A stretch of DNA of 64,000 bases from Peredibacter sp045999315 (GCF_045999315.1 NZ_CP174607.1:2914001-2978000), one strand, 5' to 3'; counted from the stretch's first letter, positions 17,279-26,323 are shown. A program made the numbers and translations. The notes: generated by a model from the letters alone, not told the origin.

Positions 17279-17303
17279 GCCCGGGCCCCATGTTGAACTA
17301 TCA

Positions 17304-18176
17304 TTAAACTTCCTGAGATTGGAGCAGGTTAAGGAATTTTTCGCCTGTGAGATGTGGCGGATAGTCCCGATGGGTAATGAGGTTAAGCTTAAACTCAAGT
17401 CGCTCCTTAGGGAGTAAGTCAATTAAATGGCCCTGGGCCAATTCTTTTCCAACTAAGAAAGACGGCAGCACCGCTATCCCAAGACCTTCTTTAACCATGG
17501 AAAGATGGGCGAGAATAGAGTTAGTGGAAATCTTGATTTTTGCTTTTGGCTCTATCTCTTTCCATAGGGCCAGAGTAGGAAATTTCTTGTTTGTGACTTC
17601 GTCCACCTCACGAGAACCAATGAAGCTCGTTCTCGTTTCTTCTTTCTTTAAAAATTTTTTACCGATCACCAAATGAAAACGAAATTCACGGAATGGTCGT
17701 ATAATAAGGCCCGCGCGGGGTGAAGGTGTATGGAAGAGGAGAGCAAAATCCAGGGACTTCTTTTCTATCAGATCATAAATTTCAGTGCTGGTTCCGATCT
17801 GAACCAAGGGATAAATAGACTCGTCTTTGGTAAATTTAGTGATGACCTGTGGAAAAATTTGTGTGGCAAGAACATCTGAAGTTCCGATCCGAAGAGGAGG
17901 AAGAGTCGTGATATCTTCCTTACTAAAGAATTTTTCAAGTTCATTGACCTGGTCAAAAATTCCTTGGGCATATTTCCAGGCCACGCGACCGTGCTCGGTT
18001 AGCGTGATTTGTTTCTTGGTCCGGACCAGGAGCTCCTTTTCAAAGCTCTCTTCAAGCTCCTTGATCATACGGCTCAAGGCCGGCTGGGCAATTCTCAGTT
18101 TCTCGGCCGCCCGGGTAAAGCTGCCTTCTTTGGCCACGGTGTAGAAATATCGCAGATGTAACAGGTTTGTTTTCAT
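17304..18176 (-). CDS. LysR-type transcriptional regulator
   Basis: About 290 residues. The N-terminal winged helix-turn-helix is standard: LRYFYTVAKEGSFTRAAEKL then RIAQPALSRMIKELEESF. A periplasmic-binding-fold effector domain follows (from about residue 90, PLRIGTSDVLATQIFP). I chose the ATG at 18176, which fits the usual LysR N-terminus; an in-frame ATG at 18197 also lacks a close Shine-Dalgarno. It is divergent from the small secreted-protein gene at 18264, and a 22-bp dyad lies between them, the normal place for LysR control. Confidence 0.9.
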   Translation of the reverse strand: MKTNLLHLRYFYTVAKEGSFTRAAEKLRIAQPALSRMIKELEESFEKELLVRTKKQITLTEHGRVAWKYAQGIFDQVNELEKFFSKEDITTLPPLRIGTSDVLATQIFPQVITKFTKDESIYPLVQIGTSTEIYDLIEKKSLDFALLFHTPSPRAGLIIRPFREFRFHLVIGKKFLKKEETRTSFIGSREVDEVTNKKFPTLALWKEIEPKAKIKISTNSILAHLSMVKEGLGIAVLPSFLVGKELAQGHLIDLLPKERLEFKLNLITHRDYPPHLTGEKFLNLLQSQEV

Positions 18177-18217
18177 ATCTAAAAGGTATACTCCCATAGA
18201 AATTATATATTTTTATT

Positions 18218-18239
18218 ATAATAGTTTTAAACCTATTAT
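18218..18239. promoter_or_regulatory. Candidate LysR operator dyad
   Basis: ATAATAG, eight bases, then CTATTAT: perfect 7-bp inverted arms between the divergent LysR and 18264 genes. It overlaps a TATAAT box (18217-18222) on the plus strand. Resembles the T-N11-A style of LysR sites. Confidence 0.45.
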
Positions 18240-18263
18240 GCGCCTACCTTAAAGGGGGCATAT

Positions 18264-18518
18264 ATGAAAAACTTATTAGTAATTGGTGCTATGGTTCTAG
18301 GAATGAGTGCTGCACAGGCCGAAATTCCTTGTATTTCTTATCAGGAAGCATGGAATGGAGCTGGAAGGCTTTCTTCTCGTGTGGCGGTTGATGAGTTGCC
18401 TGAGCTTGTTCCTGGATGGACATGGATCAAGGTCTATAAACCATCTCGTGATCCTGAACTAATGGATTGGAATTGGCTTTCTTGGCCGGATGGTGAAACT
18501 CTCACAATTTGCCAATAA
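18264..18518 (+). CDS. Small secreted protein, 84 aa
   Basis: Signal peptide of about 19 residues ending AAQA, then a 65-residue mature protein with two cysteines and several Trp (WTWIKVYKP, WNWLSWPDG). AAAGGGGG precedes the ATG. No family recognised. Divergent from the LysR gene, which may regulate it; a 13-bp stem terminator follows. Confidence 0.7.
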   Translation: MKNLLVIGAMVLGMSAAQAEIPCISYQEAWNGAGRLSSRVAVDELPELVPGWTWIKVYKPSRDPELMDWNWLSWPDGETLTICQ

Positions 18519-18524
18519 AAAGAT

Positions 18525-18555
18525 AAAAAGGTTCCAGGTAAACTGGAACCTTTTT
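18525..18555. terminator. Bidirectional terminator, 13-bp stem
   Basis: AAAAAGGTTCCAG and its exact complement CTGGAACCTTTTT around a five-base loop; serves the 18264 gene and the convergent HAD nucleotidase gene. Confidence 0.9.
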
Positions 18556-18556
18556 A

Positions 18557-19927
18557 TTAAGCGAGTTCGTGAGGAAGAGTTTTCTTTCTCGGACGGTAGT
18601 AAGTACGTGGTGAATAGTCCGTGAAGTCTGAGATCTTTGCCATATAAATACAAGCATACTTCTCAATCTGTCCCGCCAGACGACTTGGCTCTACGCCCGC
18701 ACGCATGGTTTCTCCCCAGTAAGGGTTGAAGAACTGAGAGTGTGAACGAATAAGTTTTCCGATCTTCTTATCGACACCTTCAATCTTTTTGAAATGGGCC
18801 TGTACTTTGGTTTTATCGGGCTTCTTGCCTTTTTCGATCTCTTTATCAAAGAGATCATCGAGCTTTTGTTCAAGCACAACTTTCTCGGCCATAAGAGTAT
18901 TGATCTGTTCTGTCAGAGTTTCGCTCTTCTCAAGGGCCTCTACTTCAGAAATAAGTTCATCAATCACCAGGGCCGTGCGCCAGTTGCAGGTCTTCTTAAT
19001 TTGAAGAACATCACCATAAATATGGTCACCAAGATAAAGAATCTGCTCACCAGAGAGACCGGCGTTTTTCTGAATGGTTTGCGCGTTACCACCTTGATAG
19101 ATACCGTCTTCAATTTTCCCGTGATGATTTCTCATGAGACCTGTGGCCGGGTCAATTTGAAGCAGGGGCATTTTATCTGTGAAGAAACGTGGCTTACTTG
19201 CAGCTGTGACTACCAAGTTAAAAAGTTCTGACCAGTTTTTATGGTCTTTCAGATAAGGATTAATTGAGTAATCCAGAAGAAGCTTTGAGTACTCATAATC
19301 AGAGTTTGTGATGACCCAGAGTTTTTTTCCGTGGCGTTTGAAACGCTCCAGTGCTTCTACAATTCCTGGATCGTGAACGATGAACTTCTTCACGTTCTTC
19401 TTTACCTGACTCTTAAGAGAACCATCTCGGTGGGAAATATCCAGGGCCTCAATCAGATCTTGTTCAAGCGTCTTATAGTCCGGAAGATTCAGATCTGGCT
19501 GAGAATCTTTCATGTCCACCAGTTGCATGTACAGTACGCAGTAAGCGATTGAAAAAGTGGTATCTACAATGGAGTAACGATCTGTATCGTTCAGATCAAT
19601 CACCAAGTTTTGATAGATTTTCTGCTGAGTTTTAAAATCCATCTCATGGAGACCGTGAAAAGCGTGTTTCACTTTACTGTAAGTACTGAGCTTTAAAATA
19701 TTTCCGTGTGGCTTATCAATAACAAGGCCTCTGATGGCCAGATTGATTTTGAACTTCAGGGCACCGATGGCGTCCGGGTAGCCTTTCTCGAGAAGTTTTT
19801 TAACAATTTCTTTATAGGTCATTTCCTCAAAGGCCTCGGAATCATATCGAACTAAGGTGTAGTCCATGTCGAAGCCAATGGCCGCGATCTGTTTCATATT
19901 CAGGGTTCTATTAACGTAAATTCCCAT
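18557..19927 (-). CDS. HAD-IG family 5'-nucleotidase
   Basis: 456-residue cytosolic HAD hydrolase of the cN-II-like family (bacterial members dephosphorylate purine nucleotides such as GMP/IMP). The nucleophile motif is FDMDYTLVRYDS (Asp20, Asp22); the Thr/Ser motif is KLWVITNSDYEYS; the Lys and distal Asp lie in QILYLGDHIYGDVLQIKK. A long coiled-coil insert (about 335-395) precedes the C-terminal part, as is typical. GAGGAT precedes the ATG. Stands alone between two terminated genes; probably balances purine nucleotide pools. Confidence 0.92.
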   Translation of the reverse strand: MGIYVNRTLNMKQIAAIGFDMDYTLVRYDSEAFEEMTYKEIVKKLLEKGYPDAIGALKFKINLAIRGLVIDKPHGNILKLSTYSKVKHAFHGLHEMDFKTQQKIYQNLVIDLNDTDRYSIVDTTFSIAYCVLYMQLVDMKDSQPDLNLPDYKTLEQDLIEALDISHRDGSLKSQVKKNVKKFIVHDPGIVEALERFKRHGKKLWVITNSDYEYSKLLLDYSINPYLKDHKNWSELFNLVVTAASKPRFFTDKMPLLQIDPATGLMRNHHGKIEDGIYQGGNAQTIQKNAGLSGEQILYLGDHIYGDVLQIKKTCNWRTALVIDELISEVEALEKSETLTEQINTLMAEKVVLEQKLDDLFDKEIEKGKKPDKTKVQAHFKKIEGVDKKIGKLIRSHSQFFNPYWGETMRAGVEPSRLAGQIEKYACIYMAKISDFTDYSPRTYYRPRKKTLPHELA

Positions 19928-20070
19928 GGTTATCCTCTTTTTTAACGATTTAAAATTGTCTCTTTTTAATGACCTGGAGTCAAACTAAAGAGTTTTTACA
20001 CGCTGCGCAAGAATGTTCCAATAAGGCTTCGGAACTAGGTTATAAATCTATATCTTGATTTAGGAGCGAT

Positions 20071-21546
20071 ATGCGAAAGTCTGTTCAATTAGCGGTATTA
20101 AGTGGTGTTCTTCTTTCAGTAGGTGCCCAAGCTCGGGTGATTTATGGGGAAGATAACCGAATTGAGGTTTATCAGGCCTCTCCGCTTATGCAGCGTCTTG
20201 CTCGCTCTTCAGCTACTGCCGTTTCTGGGAATGATATTTCACGAAATAATTTTAAACCTGGCATGCTTCAATTAAAGCAAGACACCCTTCAGGACTGGCT
20301 GAGTTCTATGGACACCAGTAAGCGCACAAAGGACCTCATTTCTGAGAAAGGAAAAGAGGCCGCAAGAGGTGGACTTCGTTTTTGTAGTAGTGAGAGATTC
20401 ACAAATCAGCCTAATCCAGGAATGTGTAGTGGTTTCTTAATTGCTCCTGATCTTTTAGTGACGGCCGGTCACTGTACTAATCTTGAAAATTTTTGTGAGG
20501 AGTATCGCTGGGTCTTTGATTTTAAAGTTGATCCGAAGACAAAAAAGGCCGGTGCTGAGGTCAGAGAAGAAGACGTCTACCGCTGTAAAAAAATTGTTTC
20601 GAGTGCTCTTAATATGGAACTAGGTCTTGATTACGGACTCATTCAACTCGACCGAGTTGTTAAGGATCGTGCCCCTCTCGAGATCAGAACTGATGGGCAG
20701 GTCTTGGATTTTACCAATCTCACAGTGATTGGTTCTCCATCTGGTTTACCACTAAAAATTTCTGGCGGGGCCGTTGTTCGTAAGAACACCCATCCCTTTT
20801 ATTTTACCGCAAACCTAGATGCTTTCCAGGGGAACTCTGGAGGAGCGGTGTTTAATAGCAAGACCGGTGTAGTAGAAGGAATTCTGGTTCGTGGTGAAGA
20901 AGACTTTACATTTAACTACCAAAAAATGTGTCTAGAGGCGAATCGTTGTAAAGACAACGAATGTCGCGGAGAAGATGTAAGTAGACTGACTTCTATTCCT
21001 GAAATCGGAGTGATGAATCTACTTCATAAGTCTGCTGCTGAAGGAGACCTTGAAACACTTCAAAATGTTTTGAAACTTAGTATTTGGGTAGATATTTATG
21101 GCAAAGATCGTAAAAGTGCTTTGCTTCTGGCCGCTGCTAATAATCGTCATGAAGTGATGAAAGTTCTGATTGATAAAGGGGCCGATGTTAAACTTCAAGA
21201 TATTTACGGAAATACAGCTCTTCATTCGCTGGCGAAAGTTCTGACGGAGCGAAATTCTGATGTTCTGCTTAATATGCTATCGAAGAAAGCTGACCTTAAT
21301 ATTGAAAACGGAAAAGGTGAGTCACCTTTGTTAGTGGCCGCTAAGGCCCGCAATTTAAAGGGTGTTAAAATTCTTTTGGCAGCAGGAGCGAATGCGAATT
21401 CGGTAGACGGCAATGGTGAGTCCGTGCTGTTTGAGTTCGCACGTTTAGGATTGGCGAAAGTTGTTAATGACCTCATTGAGCTTGGGGTGAATCCTGACAT
21501 TAAGAATATTGATGGGCAAAGGGCCCTGGAGCTTATTAAAAAATAG
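20071..21546 (+). CDS. Secreted trypsin-like protease fused to ankyrin repeats
   Basis: 491 residues. Signal peptide to about residue 21. A chymotrypsin-fold protease follows, with all triad parts: His134 in VTAGHC, Asp187 in LDYGLIQLD and Ser256 in FQGNSGGAV. From about residue 317 to the end are four or five ankyrin repeats (SALLLAAANNRHEVMKVLID, NTALHSLAKVL, SPLLVAAKARNLKGVKILLA). Ankyrin repeats normally bind proteins, so the tail may recruit a substrate or inhibitor outside the cytoplasm. GGAG precedes the ATG. Joining these two domains in an exported protein is uncommon. Confidence 0.92.
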   Translation: MRKSVQLAVLSGVLLSVGAQARVIYGEDNRIEVYQASPLMQRLARSSATAVSGNDISRNNFKPGMLQLKQDTLQDWLSSMDTSKRTKDLISEKGKEAARGGLRFCSSERFTNQPNPGMCSGFLIAPDLLVTAGHCTNLENFCEEYRWVFDFKVDPKTKKAGAEVREEDVYRCKKIVSSALNMELGLDYGLIQLDRVVKDRAPLEIRTDGQVLDFTNLTVIGSPSGLPLKISGGAVVRKNTHPFYFTANLDAFQGNSGGAVFNSKTGVVEGILVRGEEDFTFNYQKMCLEANRCKDNECRGEDVSRLTSIPEIGVMNLLHKSAAEGDLETLQNVLKLSIWVDIYGKDRKSALLLAAANNRHEVMKVLIDKGADVKLQDIYGNTALHSLAKVLTERNSDVLLNMLSKKADLNIENGKGESPLLVAAKARNLKGVKILLAAGANANSVDGNGESVLFEFARLGLAKVVNDLIELGVNPDIKNIDGQRALELIKK

Positions 21547-21631
21547 CCTCCCGCAGTATTAATAATAATTTATTGCCTTTCTCCATTAATCTTGAAACGC
21601 TTAGAGGAGTTTCATAATTAAAGGAGTACTT

Positions 21632-21958
21632 ATGAAAAAGGTAATCGCATTGGTTCTATTACTCGCTTCTGTTTCTTCTTTCGCAGCAACTGTTAAGATC
21701 ACTTCTTTCAATTACGTCCGTACCAGCAATGATACATTCCACAGCCCTCTAGCTGAGCTTTGTGGTGTAGTTGAAGGGCAGACGGCAGTTCCTACTTTCG
21801 TAAGCATTAAAGTTGATCCAGGCACGAATAACGTGGCCTCATACAACACTCTTGGTGATGCCAATGGGAAGTTCTGTATGGCCGTGATCACTTACCGTGG
21901 AAGAGCGGAAGTTTCGATTACAGGTGAGACTCTGACAACTGAGGCCCTCGTTAAGTAA
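21632..21958 (+). CDS. Small secreted protein, 108 aa
   Basis: Signal peptide MKKVIALVLLLASVSSFAA, then about 89 residues, predominantly beta-like with two cysteines (ELCGVVEG, GKFCMAV). AAAGGAG is well placed before the ATG; a clear terminator follows. No family recognised. Confidence 0.75.
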   Translation: MKKVIALVLLLASVSSFAATVKITSFNYVRTSNDTFHSPLAELCGVVEGQTAVPTFVSIKVDPGTNNVASYNTLGDANGKFCMAVITYRGRAEVSITGETLTTEALVK

Positions 21959-21963
21959 TGACA

Positions 21964-21987
21964 TGGCCCCTTATGGGGCCTTTTTTT
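21964..21987 (+). terminator. Terminator of the 21632 gene
   Basis: GGCCCC, TTAT loop, GGGGCC, seven T. Confidence 0.9.
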
Positions 21988-22081
21988 GTCTAATCTTTTG
22001 ACACCCCAACCATTCTTTACAGTTAGCGACCCTTGAGGCCCTTCTGAGGTTATATTTTGTTTAACCATTTAAGGAGTTCTT

Positions 22082-22381
22082 ATGAAAATGCTCGCCGCTG
22101 TTTTTTTCCTTTTGTCTTCGATGAGTGCATTTGCGATTTCAGACCAAAAGCTGGTTGATAAGTGTTTCCCTTACGCTCAAGAAAAGATGATTGAACATGC
22201 TAAAAAACTTAACTGCAGTATTGGGGAAGACCCTTTTACGATTACTGGTATTGATAACAGAACACTGAATCCCTGGAAGTATTTAAGATGGGAAATGAAA
22301 GTGGATTGCCCGGAACATCAAGATGTGAAAGAGATCACAGCAGTTACTCAGTACAGTGCTTTTGATAAGACATGTTTTTAG
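22082..22381 (+). CDS. Small secreted protein, 99 aa
   Basis: Signal peptide to about residue 18 (SSMSAFA), then 80 residues with four cysteines, likely two disulfides, and a central PWKYLRWEMKVDC stretch. AAGGAG precedes the ATG. No family recognised. Shares a bidirectional terminator with the next, convergent gene. Confidence 0.72.
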   Translation: MKMLAAVFFLLSSMSAFAISDQKLVDKCFPYAQEKMIEHAKKLNCSIGEDPFTITGIDNRTLNPWKYLRWEMKVDCPEHQDVKEITAVTQYSAFDKTCF

Positions 22382-22383
22382 AT

Positions 22384-22410
22384 AAAAAAAGGCCCGTCTA
22401 AGACGGGCCT
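22384..22410. terminator. Bidirectional terminator
   Basis: 9-bp stem AGGCCCGTC/GACGGGCCT with a three-base loop; seven T follow on the minus strand and AACTTTT on the plus strand. Confidence 0.85.
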
Positions 22411-22418
22411 AACTTTTG

Positions 22419-22700
22419 TTACTCAAGTCTTTTGCTTACGATTGAGACCTTCGCAGCTTCACCCGGATATTTCACCGTTTTCACTCTAAGAGTAAGAGTC
22501 TTTGTTGTCTGACCATCAGTACAAGAAAAGATCTCTTTATTGGTACAGATGTATCCAAGGCAGATATTCATCGTAGATTTTTTCGGAGTACAAGTAAGCT
22601 CTTCACCGCGCTCAACTCTTTCAACAGCGTCAGATACAACATCTGAAGCAAAAGAAGAAAAGCTTAAAAGCATAAGAGAAGAAATAAGTAGGGCCTTCAT
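22419..22700 (-). CDS. Small secreted cysteine-containing protein, 93 aa
   Basis: Signal peptide to about residue 18 (LSFSSFA), then 75 residues with four cysteines (TCTPKK, ICLGYICTN, FSCTDG) suggesting a disulfide-bonded domain, and a Lys/Val-rich C-terminus. No family recognised. Convergent with the 22082 gene. Confidence 0.72.
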   Translation of the reverse strand: MKALLISSLMLLSFSSFASDVVSDAVERVERGEELTCTPKKSTMNICLGYICTNKEIFSCTDGQTTKTLTLRVKTVKYPGEAAKVSIVSKRLE

Positions 22701-22800
22701 ATATCATCCTTTGGCTAAGTGGTTTTTGGATGGGCCCTTTTACGCTTATTTCGGATTTTGTGCAATATTAAGGTAAAACTTATAGGTTCAAGCAATGATT

Positions 22801-22822
22801 AAAAAAGGGGCCCGAAGGCCCT
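22801..22822 (-). terminator. Terminator of the 22833 gene
   Basis: On the minus strand GGGCC, a TTCGG-type loop, GCCCC and six T. Confidence 0.85.
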
Positions 22823-22832
22823 ATTTTCATTC

Positions 22833-23390
22833 TTATTTTACGATTAACTTGTAATTGGCAGAGGCACAATGAAGAGTGAATTTTTCAGCAATACAGTTCA
22901 TTTTAAGGTTCGATACTTTGCGGCCCATGTTGTTGCCGTCAACTTCAATGACTTGAACATGGCCGTCTAGTCCAACTGTCATCATTTTAATGTCGATGAA
23001 CTTAGATGGTGAAGTCCAACGAGTCGACTTGACCGTTTTAAGAGTGAGTACGTTTCTTTCCTGACCGATGACTGAAAGTTCAGTTGTTGAAAGGATTTTC
23101 TCGACCACAACATTGTCGCGGATTTCTGCACCAGTAGTTTCTACGAAAACAGCTTGTTTGTTCTCATAATTTGGAACGTCACAGATTTTCGCCATCTCTC
23201 TTACCATTGGGGCACGAGCATCGTTGTCTGTAGCTAGAAGCTCGTCAATTTCGGCCGGAGTAAGTGAGTAGTAGATGTCGCTGTTATAAGCTTGAAGAGA
23301 GTCAGCGATGCATTGGTAGTTATGATTTGGAGTGTGGGCAAAAGCTGAACTTGTAAGAATCATTAGGGTGATTGAAAGAATCATTTTCAT
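22833..23390 (-). CDS. Secreted protein, 185 aa
   Basis: Signal peptide to about residue 18 (TSSAFA). The mature part starts HTPNHNYQCIADSLQ; a helical third is followed by a beta-rich region (ILSTTELSVIGQERNVLTLK, GHVQVIEVDGN) with cysteines near both ends. Resembles periplasmic proteins of unknown function in predatory bacteria; I recognise no named family. Monocistronic. Confidence 0.75.
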   Translation of the reverse strand: MKMILSITLMILTSSAFAHTPNHNYQCIADSLQAYNSDIYYSLTPAEIDELLATDNDARAPMVREMAKICDVPNYENKQAVFVETTGAEIRDNVVVEKILSTTELSVIGQERNVLTLKTVKSTRWTSPSKFIDIKMMTVGLDGHVQVIEVDGNNMGRKVSNLKMNCIAEKFTLHCASANYKLIVK

Positions 23391-23547
23391 AGAGAGTCCT
23401 CTCGTGTTGGGTTGATGGGCCGGAAGTTATCAGAAGAGAGAGGGGAGATTAAGTTAAGTGTATGTCAGGAAATGAAGGATATTTAATCTTTACGGTAGTC
23501 CCATGTCCCAATAGCATTTTAAGGGGCTCGAACAGGATAGGTAGGAA

Positions 23548-24306
23548 ATGAGTACTGATAATTCGTGGCAAAAGTCTATGTATGACAATTTCTTTGCGAA
23601 AGCGACCTTAGATTCCGAAGGATTGAAGGAGAAGGCCAAGCAAGAAGTGTCCTTCTTAGTTAATACCTTGGGATTATCTTCAAAAGCAAAAATTTTGGAC
23701 ATTCCCTGTGGGACTGGAAGGCATGCGAGAATTTTGGGCGAGAAAGGGCATGAAGTTATTGGCCTAGATATCAGTCAAAGCTGCATTGATATTGCAAAAT
23801 CCGCCTCACCTGTTACGGGACTCACTTACAAGCTAGGAAATATGAATGACCTTTCAGAATACAGAGGTCAGTTTGATTGTGTTCTTAATCTCTTTTCAAG
23901 CTTCGGTTACTTTTCTACCGATGAAGAAAATGAGCATGTTCTAGGGGAAATGATTCGTGCATTAAGGCCAGGTGGCAAGCTGGTGATTAACGTGATTAAC
24001 CGCGAATGGTTGCTCTCTATTTATAAACCTGCATTATGGTTTAAATCAGGATCAGTTATAACAGTATCGGCCGGCAATTATGATCCTAAAACTCATTTCA
24101 ATGAATCCTATATGACGTTAAAAGATGAAAGCACTGGAGAAACCACACTTAGCTATCATCGAATGAGACTCTATTCACCGTCGGAAATGATCGAACTGAT
24201 GAAGAGGCATGGTCTAAAAGATGTTAAGGCCTATGGCAGTTTCAATGGGGAAGAGTTGGACGAATTAAAGTCGACTCATCCATTTTATATAGGGACGAAG
24301 TACTGA
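23548..24306 (+). CDS. Class I SAM-dependent methyltransferase
   Basis: 252 residues, Rossmann-type. Motif I is KILDIPCGTGRHARILGEKG; motif II EVIGLDIS; motif IV FDCVLNLFSSFGYF; motif V region LRPGGKLVINV. The rest of the C-terminal half may select the substrate. Such enzymes usually modify small molecules; no neighbour points to a substrate. AGGTAGGAA precedes the ATG. Cytosolic, single-gene unit. Confidence 0.9.
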   Translation: MSTDNSWQKSMYDNFFAKATLDSEGLKEKAKQEVSFLVNTLGLSSKAKILDIPCGTGRHARILGEKGHEVIGLDISQSCIDIAKSASPVTGLTYKLGNMNDLSEYRGQFDCVLNLFSSFGYFSTDEENEHVLGEMIRALRPGGKLVINVINREWLLSIYKPALWFKSGSVITVSAGNYDPKTHFNESYMTLKDESTGETTLSYHRMRLYSPSEMIELMKRHGLKDVKAYGSFNGEELDELKSTHPFYIGTKY

Positions 24307-24381
24307 ACTAAAGTGCTCCAAAACCTTTAGTAGCAGTGTAGATATGACGATACGTGATCTGGACTACTAAAGGAGTCACGC

Positions 24382-24915
24382 ATGAAAAGCTTACTATTAG
24401 CTCTTTTCGCTATCATTGTGTCGGCATGTTCTCACCAGGGGAGTCATCGCCAACCTTCCTCAGTTAAAGAATTTAAGGTCATTTTAAGTCTTAAAAAAAT
24501 GTCTGATCACGATGTTGTATCTAGGATTGATATCTTGGCCACCAATACAAATCCAAATTCGTCCTCAATTGATGATGAATTTAGAATTGAAATTGATGGT
24601 CAGCCGGTGGATGTGCCTGAACGGGTCTATAATCAGCTAAGTTATTCGCGCAGGGCCTACAGTTATGATTACCAATCTGGAGGAATTGAGAAAAAGAAAC
24701 CAGAATTCATGTGCAGAATGGGTGGGCCAGCTGAAGGATATATTCTTGAAGCTAGATATCTCACCGAACAAGGAGATTCTATGAGGCCTGTTTATAGCGA
24801 AGGGGAGTGCCATTTTTCTGAAATTTATTTCCCAAAAAATCCAGATTCAAAGATCGCTGCGATTAAGGCCTTGGCCGTTCTACAAACAATTAAAAACATG
24901 CAGCCAGCGAGATAA
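24382..24915 (+). CDS. Putative lipoprotein, 177 aa
   Basis: A lipoprotein signal: hydrophobic helix then IVSACS, with the lipidated cysteine at residue 16. The mature part is Ser/Asp-rich with the pattern KEFKVILSLKKMSDHDVV and two further cysteines (FMCRMGG, GECHFSE). No family recognised. AAAGGAG precedes the ATG. Terminated by a hairpin shared with the convergent transporter gene. Confidence 0.75.
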   Translation: MKSLLLALFAIIVSACSHQGSHRQPSSVKEFKVILSLKKMSDHDVVSRIDILATNTNPNSSSIDDEFRIEIDGQPVDVPERVYNQLSYSRRAYSYDYQSGGIEKKKPEFMCRMGGPAEGYILEARYLTEQGDSMRPVYSEGECHFSEIYFPKNPDSKIAAIKALAVLQTIKNMQPAR

Positions 24916-24935
24916 TGAATTGATGTGAGAATTAA

Positions 24936-24961
24936 AAGGCCACCTCTCGGTGGCTTTTTTA
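24936..24961 (+). terminator. Terminator of the 24382 gene
   Basis: GCCACC, TCTC loop, GGTGGC, then six T; it overlaps the last bases of the convergent transporter gene. Confidence 0.85.
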
Positions 24962-25573
24962 TACAACTGTTGTTTGCTTAGAATCCATCCATACTTTGAT
25001 GGATGATTTTCCTACAAGATAAGTGATTCCTAGGCCTACGATCACATCTGGCCAAATGGTATTAGTCAAATACACGAGAAAACTCGCAACGATTACTGAG
25101 GTGTTAGTAATGATATCATTACGCGAACAAAGCCATACTGATGAGAAATTAATGTCGTCGTTCTTGTGCTTAGAAAGAAGCCATAAGCAAACGAGATTTG
25201 CGATGAGGGCCAATGAACTCATGACTCCCATGACTTCATAGGTAGGTGTCTTCTGAGTGATTAAGGTCGTAATAGCTCGGCCTAGTACAAAGAGGGCCGT
25301 GATCATCATAACAGAGGATTTGAATTGAGAGGCCTTCACTTTTGCAGATAAAGACTTTCCGATCACGTAGATGCTAATTCCATAAGTGAGAGCATCGCCC
25401 AGCATGTCCAGGGAATCGCCTGTTAGGGACACAGATTTGGCGATCATGCCGGAAATAAACTCTGCTACGAAAAAGACCGCATTAATGATAAGAACGATCC
25501 AAAGGACTTTGGCCTGTTTCTTTGCCAGGGTATCCAGTTTCTTATTTTCACAACCACAACATTCTTTTGCCAT
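24959..25573 (-). CDS. CDF-like cation transporter, short form
   Basis: 204 residues with six predicted membrane helices, starting after a Cys-rich cytosolic N-terminus (MAKECCGCENKK). Helix 2 holds SLTGDSLDMLGDAL and helix 5 NDIITNTSV, corresponding to the metal-site helices of the cation diffusion facilitator family, which exports Zn, Cd, Fe or similar by proton exchange. The usual C-terminal cytosolic domain is missing, and the typical HxxxD residues are replaced by Asp- and Asn-containing versions, so metal specificity may differ. The N-terminal cysteines could bind metal. Confidence 0.8.
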   Translation of the reverse strand: MAKECCGCENKKLDTLAKKQAKVLWIVLIINAVFFVAEFISGMIAKSVSLTGDSLDMLGDALTYGISIYVIGKSLSAKVKASQFKSSVMMITALFVLGRAITTLITQKTPTYEVMGVMSSLALIANLVCLWLLSKHKNDDINFSSVWLCSRNDIITNTSVIVASFLVYLTNTIWPDVIVGLGITYLVGKSSIKVWMDSKQTTVV

Positions 25574-25696
25574 ATTTCTGATATTACTTGAGTTTAGTTA
25601 CCCTAGGTACCTAAAAATTCAGCAGATTTCCCCTAAAAACCTCTTGCCCAGGTCCAAAGTTTTTAATAAATTATTACCACCTAAGTATCCAATTTT

Positions 25697-25772
<76 letters not shown>

Positions 25773-25810
25773 AAAGTCAAGCTGGTCGAACACGTGACTG
25801 GCATATTAAA

Positions 25811-25846
25811 GAGGGGGCCGGTTAATACCAGCTCCCTTTTTATTTT
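25811..25846 (+). terminator. tRNA-Ala transcript terminator
   Basis: A ten-pair stem with one mismatch (GGGGGCCGGT with ACCAGCTCCC) and TTTTTATTTT, 38 bases after the tRNA 3' end. Confidence 0.75.
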
Positions 25847-25905
25847 AGAACGTCCCAATCCATATTGAATTTCAAGTCTTTCAGGGAAAATCTCAATCCT
25901 CTCAA

Positions 25906-26139
25906 CTAAGCTCTCACAATTTTTAGTTTCTTGGCCGAGGTTAGACCACTGCCTCTAAGATTTCGTAACACATCCAATAATTTCTCATAGCTGATGGAGT
26001 CAGTTGGAATTTCTTTTTCAGAGTCCTCGTCTTTGAGTTTCATCTTCTCTAAAACTTCTCTGTCTGCGGACCTCCTTAAGAATAACCGCAAAATTGCGGA
26101 CCAAATTTCTTTAGACCACATATAAGTAACGAGAGTCAT
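25906..26139 (-). CDS. Hypothetical protein, 77 aa
   Basis: Unrecognised. The N-terminus (MTLVTYMWSKEIWSAILRLFL) is amphipathic or weakly hydrophobic; the rest is charged and helical. GGAG stands four bases before the ATG, the main support. Downstream of tRNA-Ala on the opposite strand. Confidence 0.5.
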   Translation of the reverse strand: MTLVTYMWSKEIWSAILRLFLRRSADREVLEKMKLKDEDSEKEIPTDSISYEKLLDVLRNLRGSGLTSAKKLKIVRA

Positions 26140-26187
26140 TTCGCTCCGGTTCTACTCAAAGCAACACATAGCCTAACTCATTGAATA

Positions 26188-26313
26188 ATGAAGGTACTGT
26201 CAAATCCATTTACACGGATGAAATGTTTATCAAGTGGTCTGGGAATTAATCCTCAGTATGAGAACATAGGCGAAATATTTATTAACAACGAATGGGTTAA
26301 AACCATTAAATAA
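26188..26313 (+). CDS. Possible small ORF, 41 aa
   Basis: A short frame, MKVLSNPFTRMKCLSSGLG and on to INNEWVKTIK, ending ten bases before the next gene. There is no Shine-Dalgarno; it might be a fragment of a lost gene or a leader. Low confidence. Confidence 0.25.
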   Translation: MKVLSNPFTRMKCLSSGLGINPQYENIGEIFINNEWVKTIK

Positions 26314-26323
26314 GGAAAGCAGT

